This document shows, piece after piece, positions 35,689 to 44,382 of a stretch of 64,000 nt of DNA; within the stretch, counting starts at the first letter, position 1, and every line of letters starts with the position of its first letter. Source of the stretch: Sandaracinobacteroides sayramensis. Its GTDB lineage: Bacteria; Pseudomonadota; Alphaproteobacteria; Sphingomonadales; Sphingomonadaceae. The notes under the pieces were generated by a model that was not told the origin of the DNA, did no database searches, and worked only from the letters and a program-made list of their open reading frames with translations. The stretch spans positions 51,747 to 115,746 of the forward strand of contig NZ_JAKLSQ010000034.1 in NCBI RefSeq assembly GCF_022014495.1, read 5' to 3'. A program made the translations under genes and the position numbers.

Positions 35689-36073
35689 GGCCGCGGGGCT
35701 TGCCAGCAGTTTCTCCGTGCTGGCCGCCGATGTGACCGTGAAAGGCAACATCGCCGCGGAAGTGGACCTGCATCTGGACGGGCGGGTGGAAGGCGATGTG
35801 GCCTGCGCGACGCTGGTGCAGGGGCCGGGCAGCGTCATCAAGGGGGCGGTCATCGCCCAGACCGCGCGGCTTTCCGGAACAGTCGAAGGCTCGATCGCGG
35901 TCAAGGAACTGGTGGTTCTGGCGAGCGCGCGGATTTCCGGCGACGTCAGCTATGAAACGCTGACGATCGAGCAGGGCGGGCAGGTGGATGGCCGGCTGAG
36001 CCATGGCACGCACACCACCGCCATCGGCCATTTCGGCGATGGGCCGAAGGTGGAGCTGATCGCCAGCAATTAG
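35627..36073 (+). CDS. Bactofilin
   Basis: A 148-residue polymer-forming cytoskeletal protein: a short disordered N-terminus (MFSKSRQTPAQGSS) and a right-handed beta-helix core of repeated turns such as VKGNIAAEVDLHLDGRVEGD, VIKGAVIAQTARLSGTVEG and LVVLASARISGDVSYETL. Bactofilins localise wall enzymes, here probably the M23 peptidase encoded just upstream. Its ATG lies 62 bp inside the peptidase gene in another frame, which points to translational coupling. Confidence 0.92.
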   Translation: MFSKSRQTPAQGSSGVSQPARAAGLASSFSVLAADVTVKGNIAAEVDLHLDGRVEGDVACATLVQGPGSVIKGAVIAQTARLSGTVEGSIAVKELVVLASARISGDVSYETLTIEQGGQVDGRLSHGTHTTAIGHFGDGPKVELIASN

Positions 36074-36102
36074 GTTGAGAACCTATAGAAGTATATGGTT
36101 TC

Positions 36103-36185
36103 CGTCACCCCGGGCTTGACCCGGGGTTCCGCTTCTTGCCTAAGCCAGCCGGAAAGCTGGACCCCGGGTCGAGCCCGGGGTGACG
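36103..36185. repeat. Long copy (83 bp) of the CCCGGG intergenic palindrome
   Basis: Arms CGTCACCCCGGGCTTGACCC... and ...GGACCCCGGGTCGAGCCCGG pair as in the other long copies; the centre is shorter (CTTGCCTAAGCCAGCC). A few mismatches show it is older or drifted. Confidence 0.9.
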
Positions 36186-36260
36186 AAGGGGAATATGGGG
36201 CCCAGTCCAGGTCCGCCCGTTGGGTGATCCGGGCTTATTTGTTGCGTGAAAGGATTGACC

Positions 36261-36728
36261 ATGAACAGGGTTTCGCTTCTGGCCGTTTCCGGCCTTTGCC
36301 TCACGCTTGCCGCCTGCGGCGGCGGCAAGGAGGCTGAGGAAGGCTCCAACGATTTCGCCAAGTCGGTTGCGGCCTCGGCCGTGGCTTCGGCGACGGGCCT
36401 CTCGGTCTCGACCGACGATCTGCCGGATTTCGTGGTGCTGCCGAAGGATGCGAAGGCGCTGCACCGCATGAACATGAACAACCCCACGCAAAAGGGCGGG
36501 ATGCTGACGGTGGAAACCTCCATGGCGCCGGCCGAGGCGCTCGCCTTCTATCGCGAGGTTTTCGCAAGGCAAGGGCTGAAGGTGGTGATGGAAACCGCCA
36601 ACGAGGATGGCGCGATGCTGGCCGGCACCAACGAGGGCGAGAATCACAGCCTGAACGTGGTGGTGGCGCCGGGCGAAGGCGGCAAGACCAATGTGACCGT
36701 CACCCATGTGGAGAAGCAGGCCGGCTGA
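36261..36728 (+). CDS. Small lipoprotein of unknown function
   Basis: A 155-residue protein with a lipoprotein signal peptide: MNRVSLLAVSGLCLTLAAC ends at the lipobox Cys19, followed by GGGKEAEEG. The mature part has one folded segment (MLTVETSMAPAEALAFYREV and later) and ends VTVTHVEKQAG. Attachment to the inner leaflet of the outer membrane is likely. I do not recognise the family. ATG 36261 was chosen because it starts the lipoprotein signal. Confidence 0.82.
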   Translation: MNRVSLLAVSGLCLTLAACGGGKEAEEGSNDFAKSVAASAVASATGLSVSTDDLPDFVVLPKDAKALHRMNMNNPTQKGGMLTVETSMAPAEALAFYREVFARQGLKVVMETANEDGAMLAGTNEGENHSLNVVVAPGEGGKTNVTVTHVEKQAG

Positions 36729-36750
36729 TCCGGCCCGGCTTGGCGGCGGG

Positions 36751-37458
36751 TCAGCTTTCGAGTTCGACCGTCGGGCGGATGTTGGGATAGATTTTCTCGA
36801 TCGGCGGAGCGCCCGGCTCGCCCGGGCGCTTCATGCCATAGGCGTTCACCGGCTGCGAGCGGTTGACCCACAATGTGTAGTAAAGATGGTCGGCGCGCGG
36901 ATCGTCGGAATTGGGGTGCAGCAGGATGGTGAGCCCGAGGCTGTTCAATTGCAGCCAGGGCACGATCACCGGCAGCAGGTCGTTGGTGAAGCCGAAATAG
37001 AAGGAGGGGGTGACATGCGGCCCCCTCGGCTCCAGATTCCAGTTGCCCAGTTCCACCGGGAAGCGCTCCACCACCCATTGCCGGAGGCGCTCGGCCTTGG
37101 GGTAGCTGTCCTCGTCGAAATAGATGTGGGCGTGATAGCTGTGGATGTCGGTATAGGGCCGGGGCTTGTCGGGCAGGCCGAAGCCACCTTCCGGGCGGAC
37201 GCTGGCCGGGCGGACGGCGGGTTCCGACGCGGTTGCATAGCCCCAGGGGCTTTTCCCGACATCGCGGGGCGGAACGGTGGCGCGGAAGCCCGGATCGCCC
37301 AGCTTCGGCTCGGGCTTCGCGGCCGACGCCGGGCTTGTCGCCGCGACGAGGCCCAGCGCCCCGGCGGCGCCTGCGACCAGCGAGCGGCGCGTGGGCGCGA
37401 GGAAGTCCGCCCAGGCCTGATCCTGCTCGGAATTGGGAATGCCGTCTTTTGCCGTCAT
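36751..37458 (-). CDS. DOPA 4,5-dioxygenase family protein with Tat-like signal
   Basis: A 235-residue protein. Near the N-terminus is an export signal with a twin arginine (PTRRSLVAGAAGALGLVAAT, ending ASA). The rest matches the DOPA 4,5-dioxygenase family: SYHAHIYFDEDSYPKAERLR, RGPHVTPSFYFGF and LTILLHPNSDDPRADH, with His residues placed as metal ligands. The family cleaves catechol rings extradiolically in betalain-type chemistry in fungi and plants; bacterial members are small cytosolic proteins of unclear role. Export makes this one unusual. It is convergent with the lipoprotein gene. Confidence 0.75.
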   Translation of the reverse strand: MTAKDGIPNSEQDQAWADFLAPTRRSLVAGAAGALGLVAATSPASAAKPEPKLGDPGFRATVPPRDVGKSPWGYATASEPAVRPASVRPEGGFGLPDKPRPYTDIHSYHAHIYFDEDSYPKAERLRQWVVERFPVELGNWNLEPRGPHVTPSFYFGFTNDLLPVIVPWLQLNSLGLTILLHPNSDDPRADHLYYTLWVNRSQPVNAYGMKRPGEPGAPPIEKIYPNIRPTVELES

Positions 37459-37615
37459 CGCGGAGCCATGTTCCTGCCTGTGAAGGCCGATTCTTCACGC
37501 CTATGGCAGCGGCTGTCGACGAAACTTGTCTGTTCGGCCCTGAAGCTCGGCTTCGGCGGAGCGGTGGGTGCGCCAATGCCCGCTTGTTTCGGGTGGAGGC
37601 TAGACACCGCATGTC

Positions 37616-37706
37616 CGTCTCCCCGGGCTTGACCCGGGGTCCAGCTTTTCTGCGGGCGCGGCGTGCGAAGAAGAAAGCTGGACCCCGGGTCAAGCCCGGG
37701 GAGACG
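37616..37706. repeat. Long copy (91 bp) of the CCCGGG intergenic palindrome
   Basis: Starts CGTCTCCCCGGGCTTGAC and ends CAAGCCCGGGGAGACG, with inner arms GGTCCAGCTTTTCT and AGAAAGCTGGACC around GCGGGCGCGGCGTGCGA. The TCTCC/GGAGA variant in the outer arms matches the short copy at 5218. Confidence 0.9.
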
Positions 37707-37755
37707 GGGGGATCAGTTGTAATGGCTGGCCACGAACCGGAAGCCGGCCGCCAGC

Positions 37756-39831
37756 TTATTTCGCCTTGCGCTGGTTGAACCAGTCGATCGGCGCCAGGAT
37801 AGATTGCAGCCACTGGCTCGGGCGGCCCATGCCATGGCCGGCGCCGGGCAGGCGGATCATCTCCGCTTCCACCCCGCGCAGCTTCAGCGCGCCGAACATC
37901 TGCTCGGTCTGGCTGATGGGGGTGCGATAGTCGTTTTCCCCGGTGATGAGCAGCGTCGGCGTCTTGATCTCGCCCGACAGGCTGAAGGGGGAGCGCTGGA
38001 AATAGAGGTCCGGCTTGTCCCAGGGGGTGGCGCCCATCCAGTGCTTCATGAAGAAGGCGGTGCCGTCCGACGTCGTCACCTGGTCGGTCCAGTCCACGAC
38101 CGGGCGCAGCGCGACCGCGGCGCGGAACTTGTCCGGCTCCTTGCCGATGGCCCAGAGCGTCAGCACGCCGCCGCCCGAGCCGCCGCCGATGAAAAGGTTC
38201 TTCGCATCGGCATAGGGGCGGGCGGCCAGCGCGTCGACCATGGTCATCAGGTCGTCATGGTCCTGCCCGGGGTAGGCGTTGGTGATGAGGTTGGCGAATT
38301 CCCGCCCATAGCCGATCGAGCCGCGCGGGTTGGTGTAGAGGACCAGATAGCCGGCCGCCGCATAGAGGCTGTGCGTCACCGAGAAGAAGGGGCCGTAATC
38401 GGTGTTGGGCCCACCGTGGATATCGAGGATGATCGGGTAGCGGCGCGCCGGGTTGAAGTCGGGCGGATAGGCGATCCAGCCCTGCACGCGCCGGCCGTCC
38501 GCGCGCGAGGCGACGGTGATTTCCGCGATCCGCGCCGGCTTGCGGGCGGCGGCCCACTGGGCGTTGAAATCCAGCCCGTCCGTCTCGGCCGCGCCTTTCG
38601 AGACGCCGAGGCCGGTCGGCCGGTCGGTGAAGGCCGTCGTCCAGGCGCAGGTGCCGCCGGCGCAATCCGCCTGGCCGCTGGCGGAGGGCAGATAGAGGCG
38701 GGTGCCGCCGACCGAGGGGATCATCACCCGGGTGGCGCCGCTCGCCGCGTCGATGCGGGCGAGGCGTTGCGTGCCCTCGTCATGGTAGAGGATGTGGAGC
38801 GAGCGGCCGTCGTCGTCCCAGCCGAAGCCGGCGATGGGGCGGTCCAGCGCCTTCGAGAGGTGGTTGATCGGGCTGCCGGGGGCGATTCCGGTCGTCCACA
38901 ATTCGGGCATGTCGTAGAATTCGCCCGAGGCTTCCGCGCCGACGAAGGCGACGCTGCGCCCGTCCGGCGAGACCTGCGGCGCCGTCTCGCTGCCCGGGCG
39001 GGAGGTGAGGCGGGTGGGCGGCTTGGGCTGGCCGCCGGCCGCCACATGCGCGTCGTAGAGGTAGAGGTCCACCTCGCGCGGGCCGTTGATGGGATCGGCG
39101 GTGAAGGCGCCGACGATGGCGCGGCCGTCCCGCGTCCAGTCGAGGCCGCCATTGTCGTTGATCCGGTCGGTGTCGCCGCTGGTCAACTGGCTGACGGCGC
39201 CCGTCGCCGCGTCGGCGACGAACAGGTGGGTGGCGCCGGGCTTGATCTCACCCGCGCCGTCGGCGCGCCAGAACAGGTCCGAGACGATCTTCGCGTCCGC
39301 CGCCGCTTCCACCCCCATGCCGGTCGGCTTCTCGGGCATGCCGGGGATGCTGGCGGGCTTCGCCTCCACCCGCCCGGCGAAGGCGATGCGCTTCCCGTCC
39401 GGCGACCAGACCGGGCCGACCGGCGAAAGATTGCCGCTGGTGAGCGGCTTGCCCACCGCTTCCGCCAGCGCCATCACATGCAGCTGCGGCTTGCCCAGAT
39501 ATTGCGCGACATAGACGATGCGGCTGCCGTCGGGCGAGAAGCGCGCCTGCCGGGGGGAGACGTCGCGGCCGACGAGCAGGCGCCTGTCGATGATCTTGCC
39601 GGCGGCGTCGACATGCGCCAGCCACAGTTCGGAGGCGCGGCGATCCGTCCCGCGGTCGAAGGCGCCGCGCGTGAAGAGGATGCGGCTTCCGTCCGGCGAG
39701 ACGACCGGCTGCGTCACCATCTGCAGGTCGTAGATGTCGGCGGGCTGGAACGGTTTCGCTTCTTGCGCGACGACTTGCGTGGCGATGGGCAGGCTGCTTG
39801 CGGCCAGAAGCGCCGCTATCAGGATTTTCAT
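37756..39831 (-). CDS. S9-family prolyl-oligopeptidase-like peptidase
   Basis: A 691-residue exported peptidase: signal peptide (MKILIAALLAASSLPIATQVVA), a beta-propeller built of WD40/TolB-like repeats (VSPDGSRILFTRG, FSPDGSRIVYVA, WSPDGKRIAFAG), and a C-terminal alpha/beta hydrolase with Ser in GGGSGGGVLTLW, Asp in ITGENDYRTP and His in GAGHGMG. This is the DPP-IV/acylaminoacyl-peptidase group. It probably degrades short peptides in the periplasm. It is divergent from the acyl-CoA dehydrogenase gene. Confidence 0.9.
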   Translation of the reverse strand: MKILIAALLAASSLPIATQVVAQEAKPFQPADIYDLQMVTQPVVSPDGSRILFTRGAFDRGTDRRASELWLAHVDAAGKIIDRRLLVGRDVSPRQARFSPDGSRIVYVAQYLGKPQLHVMALAEAVGKPLTSGNLSPVGPVWSPDGKRIAFAGRVEAKPASIPGMPEKPTGMGVEAAADAKIVSDLFWRADGAGEIKPGATHLFVADAATGAVSQLTSGDTDRINDNGGLDWTRDGRAIVGAFTADPINGPREVDLYLYDAHVAAGGQPKPPTRLTSRPGSETAPQVSPDGRSVAFVGAEASGEFYDMPELWTTGIAPGSPINHLSKALDRPIAGFGWDDDGRSLHILYHDEGTQRLARIDAASGATRVMIPSVGGTRLYLPSASGQADCAGGTCAWTTAFTDRPTGLGVSKGAAETDGLDFNAQWAAARKPARIAEITVASRADGRRVQGWIAYPPDFNPARRYPIILDIHGGPNTDYGPFFSVTHSLYAAAGYLVLYTNPRGSIGYGREFANLITNAYPGQDHDDLMTMVDALAARPYADAKNLFIGGGSGGGVLTLWAIGKEPDKFRAAVALRPVVDWTDQVTTSDGTAFFMKHWMGATPWDKPDLYFQRSPFSLSGEIKTPTLLITGENDYRTPISQTEQMFGALKLRGVEAEMIRLPGAGHGMGRPSQWLQSILAPIDWFNQRKAK

Positions 39832-39883
39832 CAGTTTATCCCCTCTTTCCGCCCTTGCTAGCGTGGAGGGAAGGGAGAGTTCA

Positions 39884-41059
39884 ATGCGGCTTTTCGAAAA
39901 GTGGCGGGCGAAGAGCCCATATTATGACGCGAGCCATGAAGCGGTGGCGCAAAGCGTCCGCAGATTCGTGGAGACGGAGATCGCGCCCCATATCGACCGA
40001 TGGGAGCGCGAAGGGGAATTGCCGCGCGAACTGCACCGCAAGGCCGCCGCCGCCGGAATATTGGGGCTGGGCTATCCCGAGGCCTATGGCGGCTGCAGCG
40101 AAGGCTTCGACATCTTCCATTCGCTCGTCCAGTCGGAGGAGCTGGCGGCGCCGGGGGCCGGCGGCCTCATCGCCAGCCTGATGACGCACGGCATCGGCCT
40201 GCCGCCGATATTGGCGATGGGGTCCGAGGCGATGAGAGAGCGGGTCGCCTGCGAAGTGCTTTCGGGCGAGAAGATCATCTCTTTGTGCATCACCGAGCCG
40301 GGCGCCGGTTCCGACGTGGCGCAACTGAAGACCCGCGCCGAAAGGAAGGGCGCGCATTATCGGGTGAACGGCTCGAAGATGTTCATCACCTCGGCCATGC
40401 GCGCCGATTACCTCACCGTCGCCGTGCGCACCGGCGGGCCGGGCATGGGCGGAATCTCGCTGCTGCTGGTGGAGGCGGACCGCCCCGGCGTTTCCCGCAC
40501 CCGGCTGGAGAAGATGGGCTGGCACTGCTCCGACACCGCCGCCCTCTATTTCGAGGATGTGGAAGTGCCGGCGGAAAATCTGATCGGCCCGGAGAATGGC
40601 GGCTTTCCCGGCATCATGCGCAACTTCAATTCCGAGCGGCTGGGGATGGCGCATGGCTGCATGGCGATGTCGCGCGTGGCGCTGCAGGAGGCGGTCGACT
40701 GGGCGCTGCAGCGCGAGACCTTCGGCAAGCCGCTGATCGGGCACCAGTCGATCCGCATCAAGCTCGCCGATCTCGTCCGCCAGATCGAGGCGACGCAGGC
40801 GTGGGTCGATCTGCTGGCGCTGCAGCATCGCGAAGGCATCGGCGAGCCCGCCAGCTACGCCATGCTGAAGGTGCAGGCGACGCGCACCCTGGAGAATGTC
40901 GCCCGCGAGGCCGCGCAGGTGCTGGGGGGCGCCAGCTACCTGCGGGGCAGCAAGGTGGAGCGGATTTACCGCGAGGTGCGGGTGAACGCGATCGGCGGCG
41001 GATCGGAGGAGATATTGCTGGACCTCGCCGGGCGGCAGTTGTTCGGCGGGCGGCGGTAG
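39884..41059 (+). CDS. Acyl-CoA dehydrogenase
   Basis: FAD enzyme introducing an alpha-beta double bond in acyl-CoA substrates. The 391-residue protein shows the N-terminal helical domain, LCITEPGAGSDVAQLKTRAE (FAD/substrate signature), and QVLGGASYLRGSKVERIYREVR near the C-terminus, ending with the GGSEEILLDLAGRQL segment of the family. The ATG at 39884 follows GGGAGAG closely. The next gene, a RidA protein, lies about 90 bp downstream. Chain length specificity cannot be read. Confidence 0.9.
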   Translation: MRLFEKWRAKSPYYDASHEAVAQSVRRFVETEIAPHIDRWEREGELPRELHRKAAAAGILGLGYPEAYGGCSEGFDIFHSLVQSEELAAPGAGGLIASLMTHGIGLPPILAMGSEAMRERVACEVLSGEKIISLCITEPGAGSDVAQLKTRAERKGAHYRVNGSKMFITSAMRADYLTVAVRTGGPGMGGISLLLVEADRPGVSRTRLEKMGWHCSDTAALYFEDVEVPAENLIGPENGGFPGIMRNFNSERLGMAHGCMAMSRVALQEAVDWALQRETFGKPLIGHQSIRIKLADLVRQIEATQAWVDLLALQHREGIGEPASYAMLKVQATRTLENVAREAAQVLGGASYLRGSKVERIYREVRVNAIGGGSEEILLDLAGRQLFGGRR

Positions 41060-41148
41060 CGGGTGGGCAGGTCTGCCACACAGGCTGTGTATAGGAACTC
41101 CAGCCGCGCGCGGTTCCTGAAAGATTTTCCAGAAAGGTTGACGCCATC

Positions 41149-41544
41149 ATGAAACGCAATCCCGTCTTTCCCGCCGACCGCCACGCCCTTTACGAGGCGC
41201 ATGGCTATTCCGCTGCCATCGCCTCGGGCGATCTTCTGTTCGTTTCCGGCCAGGTGGGAAGCCGCGCCGACGGCTCGCCGGAGCCGGACTTCGCCGGACA
41301 GGTCCGGCTGGCGTTCGCCAATCTGAAAGCGACGCTGGCCGCCGGAGGATGCACTTTCGACGACATCGTCGACGTGACGACTTTTCACACCGATCCCGAA
41401 AAGCAGTTCGAGACGATCATGGCGGTGAAAGGCGAGATGTTCCCGCAGCCGCCTTATCCGAACTGGACCGCGATCGGCGTCAACTGGCTCGCCGGTTTCG
41501 ATTTCGAGATCAAGGTGATCGCCCGGATTCCAGATGAAAGCTGA
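41149..41544 (+). CDS. RidA-family protein (enamine/imine deaminase or relative)
   Basis: A 131-residue YjgF/RidA-fold protein with GDLLFVSGQVGSRADG, VRLAFANLKATLAAGG, and FPQPPYPNWTAIGVNWLA in place of the usual PARxxV motif. The arginine that binds substrate carboxylate in true RidA is not evident at that position, so it may belong to a divergent subgroup with another activity. It follows the acyl-CoA dehydrogenase gene. Confidence 0.85.
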   Translation: MKRNPVFPADRHALYEAHGYSAAIASGDLLFVSGQVGSRADGSPEPDFAGQVRLAFANLKATLAAGGCTFDDIVDVTTFHTDPEKQFETIMAVKGEMFPQPPYPNWTAIGVNWLAGFDFEIKVIARIPDES

Positions 41545-41597
41545 CCCATTGTCTCTGGCTAGGGGAAGCTGGTCGGTTTGAATCACAATAGCGGATC

Positions 41598-41680
41598 CGT
41601 CGGCCCGGGTTTGACCCGGGGTCCAGCTTCTTGCCTACGGCGGCCGGAAAGCTGGGCCCCAGGTCAAACCCGGGGCGACG
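41598..41680. repeat. Long copy (83 bp) of the CCCGGG intergenic palindrome, diverged
   Basis: CGTCGGCCCGGGTTTGACCC at the left and CAAACCCGGGGCGACG at the right; inner arms GGTCCAGCTTCT / AAAGCTGGGCC around GCCTACGGCGGCCGG. This is the most diverged copy, but the changes are largely compensated between the arms. Confidence 0.88.
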
Positions 41681-41813
41681 TGTTCGGAGTGAAATGGGTT
41701 GGGGTCGAAATGGGTTGGGCGGGGCCCCGCCGGGGCCGAACCTGTTGCCGCGGGTGATTGACCCTTGCCGGCGCAACGGGCATCGCCCGCGGCAGCCAGC
41801 AAGGGAGACGAAC

Positions 41814-42983
41814 ATGCAGCCGACGGCGAAGATCCTGCTTCTGGGCTCGGGCGAACTGGGCCGGGAATTCGCGATCTCGGCGAAGCGGCTGGGGGCCGAG
41901 GTGATCGCCTGCGACAGCTACGCCGGCGCGCCGGCGATGCAGGTGGCGGACGGCTTCGAGGTGTTTTCGATGCTGGACGGCGAGGCGCTGAAGGCGGCGA
42001 TCGCGAAGCACGCGCCCGATCTGGTCGTGCCGGAGGTGGAGGCGATCCGCACCGAGGTGCTGGCCGAGGTGGAGCGTGAAGGGGTGACGGTGGTGCCCTC
42101 GGCGCGGGCGACGGTGATGACGATGAACCGCGACCGAATCCGCGAACTGGCCGCCGTGGAGCTTGGCCTGCGCACCTCGCGCTATCGCTACGCCGAGAGT
42201 TTGGAGGAGGTGCGCGAAGGCGCGGCGCACGCGGGTTTCCCCTGCGTGGTGAAGCCGGTGATGTCGTCGTCCGGCAAGGGCCAGTCGACTGTGAGGGATG
42301 CCGATGGGCTGGAGACCGCCTGGGACTATGCGGTGGCCAATATGCGCGGCGACCGCAGGCGGGTGATCGTCGAGGAGTTCATCGATTTCGACTATGAGAT
42401 CACGCTGCTGACGATCAGCTCGAAGCGCGGAATCAGCTTCTGCCCGCCGATCGGCCACCGGCAGGAACGGGGGGATTATCAGGAAAGCTGGCAGCCCACG
42501 CCCATGTCGGAGGCGGCGCTGCGCGAGGCCGAGGCGATGGCGGCGAAGGTGGTGCGCAACCTCGGCGGCCATGGCCTGTTCGGCGTGGAATTCTTCGTGC
42601 GCGGCGGCGAGGTGATCTTCTCGGAACTGTCGCCGCGGCCGCACGACACGGGCATGGTGACGTTGATTTCTCAGGATTTTTCCGAGTTCGACCTGCACGC
42701 CCGCGCGGTGCTGGGCCTGCCGGTGCCGGATGTGCGGCAATTGGGGCCGTCGGCGTCGGCGGTGATCCTGGCCGACCGGGAGGCGACGGATTTCCGCGTC
42801 GAAGGCCTGGAGGACGCCCTGGCGACCAGCGGAGGGGTGGTCGACCTCAGGGTCTTCGGCAAGCCTTCGACGCGGCCCTGGCGGCGGATGGGTGTCGCGC
42901 TGGCGCTGGCCGGAACAACGGACGAGGCGCGCGCGCTGGCCAAGGCGGCCGCCGACAGAATCGTGATCCGCTACCAGGGATAA
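41814..42983 (+). CDS. purT: Formate-dependent phosphoribosylglycinamide formyltransferase
   Basis: ATP-grasp enzyme that makes formyl-GAR from GAR, formate and ATP in purine synthesis, an alternative to folate-dependent PurN. The 389-residue protein starts [22 protein letters not shown] and contains [15 protein letters not shown] (ATP loop), [22 protein letters not shown] and [24 protein letters not shown] 41814 has AAGGGAGACG just before it. The 3' end overlaps the convergent gene by 13 bp. Confidence 0.96.
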   Translation: MQPTAKILLLGSGELGREFAISAKRLGAEVIACDSYAGAPAMQVADGFEVFSMLDGEALKAAIAKHAPDLVVPEVEAIRTEVLAEVEREGVTVVPSARATVMTMNRDRIRELAAVELGLRTSRYRYAESLEEVREGAAHAGFPCVVKPVMSSSGKGQSTVRDADGLETAWDYAVANMRGDRRRVIVEEFIDFDYEITLLTISSKRGISFCPPIGHRQERGDYQESWQPTPMSEAALREAEAMAAKVVRNLGGHGLFGVEFFVRGGEVIFSELSPRPHDTGMVTLISQDFSEFDLHARAVLGLPVPDVRQLGPSASAVILADREATDFRVEGLEDALATSGGVVDLRVFGKPSTRPWRRMGVALALAGTTDEARALAKAAADRIVIRYQG

Positions 42984-43378
42984 AGCGGTGCCGGCACGGC
43001 GCGCACCGCTGCCTGCCAGAGGCGGCCGCGGTCGGTGACGGGTAGCATTTCCTCCAGCAGGCGCTGGGCGGCGGCCTCGTCGCCGTCGGCGGCTTCGGCC
43101 AGCAGGTCGAGCAAGGTCGCCTCGTCCGGCGAGACCTGCGCGGCGCAGGGCGGATAGGCGGTGAAGGCGTCGGGCCAGGCCGTCACCACCGTTTCCATCA
43201 GCGTGCAGAAAGCCCCCGTGTGGCCGGCCAGAAGCGAGATCAGCACCGGGCGGGGGTTGCGCTGGTGGCGGGCGAGCATGATCCACATGCGCGCCGCCTT
43301 CAGCCGCAACCGCGCCTCTTCTGGGAGGGCGGAGACCGGAGGGGCCATGAAGTTCAGCGTGGTGAGGCCGGCGCGCAT
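42971..43378 (-). CDS. Conserved-looking small protein, possibly iron-regulated
   Basis: A 135-residue, helix-rich protein with no signal peptide and no family I can name. It opens [24 protein letters not shown]; a stretch [24 protein letters not shown] looks well ordered, and the rest is Leu/Ala-rich with an acidic middle. ATG 43378 lies just inside an array of Fur-like palindromes (43384-43433), so iron control is plausible. A longer start within the palindrome is unlikely. The stop overlaps the purT 3' end. Confidence 0.72.
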   Translation of the reverse strand: MRAGLTTLNFMAPPVSALPEEARLRLKAARMWIMLARHQRNPRPVLISLLAGHTGAFCTLMETVVTAWPDAFTAYPPCAAQVSPDEATLLDLLAEAADGDEAAAQRLLEEMLPVTDRGRLWQAAVRAVPAPLYPW

Positions 43379-43383
43379 TGCAA

Positions 43384-43433
43384 GCTCCTGCGAATGAGTC
43401 GCAGAAAAGTTATTGCGAAGAACTCGCAGGAGC
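43384..43433 (-). promoter_or_regulatory. Two Fur-like TGCGA-N5-TCGCA palindromes inside a larger inverted repeat
   Basis: TGCGAATGAGTCGCA (43389-43403) and TGCGAAGAACTCGCA (43414-43428) share the same perfect 5-bp arms and 5-bp spacer, centred 25 bp apart. In addition GCTCCTGCGA (43384-43393) and TCGCAGGAGC (43424-43433) form a 10-bp outer inverted repeat. The first palindrome resembles iron-responsive Fur boxes of alphaproteobacteria. The element sits 6 bp before the start of the small gene on the minus strand. Operator function is inferred. Confidence 0.6.
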
Positions 43434-43455
43434 AAGCGTTAATTCGCCGCGGTCT

Positions 43456-44274
43456 TCAAGAAGCTTGGCCGGCGGCTCGGCGGGCGAGCAATTCGTTGCG
43501 GTAATGCCAGGCGGTGCGGCCCGAGCGACCGCCACGGGCAAGGGCGAAGGCGATGGCGTCGGCCTCGTCCAGCGGCAGCCCTTCGGGTTCAAGATGGCGG
43601 CGGACCATTTCCAGCCAGGTGGGCTGGTCCGGCACGTGGAAGCCCAGCACCAGCCCGAAGCGGTCGACGAGGGCGAGCTGGTCGTCGGCCGAGTCGCGGG
43701 CGTGCCGGCTGTCGGCCGGCGGGCGTTCCACCAGATGCCGGTGGTTGGAGGTGACGGCGAGGCGGACATTGGCCGGGCGCTCGGCGATGCCGCCGTCCAG
43801 CAGCGAGCGCAGCGCCCGCACATCGCGGTCGGCGGAGTCGAAGGCGAGGTCGTCCACGAACAGCAGGAAGGGGCGCGGCACCGCCGCCAGCCGCTCGAAG
43901 AGGGCGGGGAGGGTGGCGAGCGCGTCGCCGCCGGCTTCCACCAGCGCCACGCCCTGTTCCACCGCGATCGAGCGCAGCAGCGCCGACTTGCCCATCCCGC
44001 GCGAGCCCCAGAGCATCATGTCGTGGGAAGGCGCGCCCTTCGCCAGCGCGCCGATATTCTGCCGGAGCGCCGCCACCTGCGCTTCGGCTCCGGCGAAACG
44101 CTCGACCGGGAAGGCGTGCGGGTTGGCGACCGCGTGAAGCCGCGCGCCGTCCCAGCGGAAGGCGGGGCCTTGCCCGGAATCGATCTCGGCGCGGGCGGGC
44201 GGGGCGAGCCGCTCCAGGCTGTCGGCTATGCGCCGCAGGGTTGCGGCAATTTCTTCGCTCAGGGCCTGATTCAT
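43456..44274 (-). CDS. DUF815-family AAA-type ATPase
   Basis: A 272-residue P-loop protein: Walker A WGSRGMGKSALLRS, Walker B-like PFLLFVDDLAF, and the sensor segment VRLAVTSNHRHLVERP followed by ARDSADDQLALVDRFGLVLGFH, as in DUF815 ATPases. The family is widespread next to yajC/secDF in alphaproteobacteria, but its client is unknown. It is divergent from yajC. Confidence 0.88.
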   Translation of the reverse strand: MNQALSEEIAATLRRIADSLERLAPPARAEIDSGQGPAFRWDGARLHAVANPHAFPVERFAGAEAQVAALRQNIGALAKGAPSHDMMLWGSRGMGKSALLRSIAVEQGVALVEAGGDALATLPALFERLAAVPRPFLLFVDDLAFDSADRDVRALRSLLDGGIAERPANVRLAVTSNHRHLVERPPADSRHARDSADDQLALVDRFGLVLGFHVPDQPTWLEMVRRHLEPEGLPLDEADAIAFALARGGRSGRTAWHYRNELLARRAAGQAS

Positions 44275-44382
44275 GGCTTGTCCCTAGCGCCGGCCTTCCC
44301 ATTTGAAAAACGCATTGCGCCCGTGTAAGCGCGGCGGCTTGAACAAATGCTCGCTTTCAGGGCCTGAACGGACGGACCAAAG

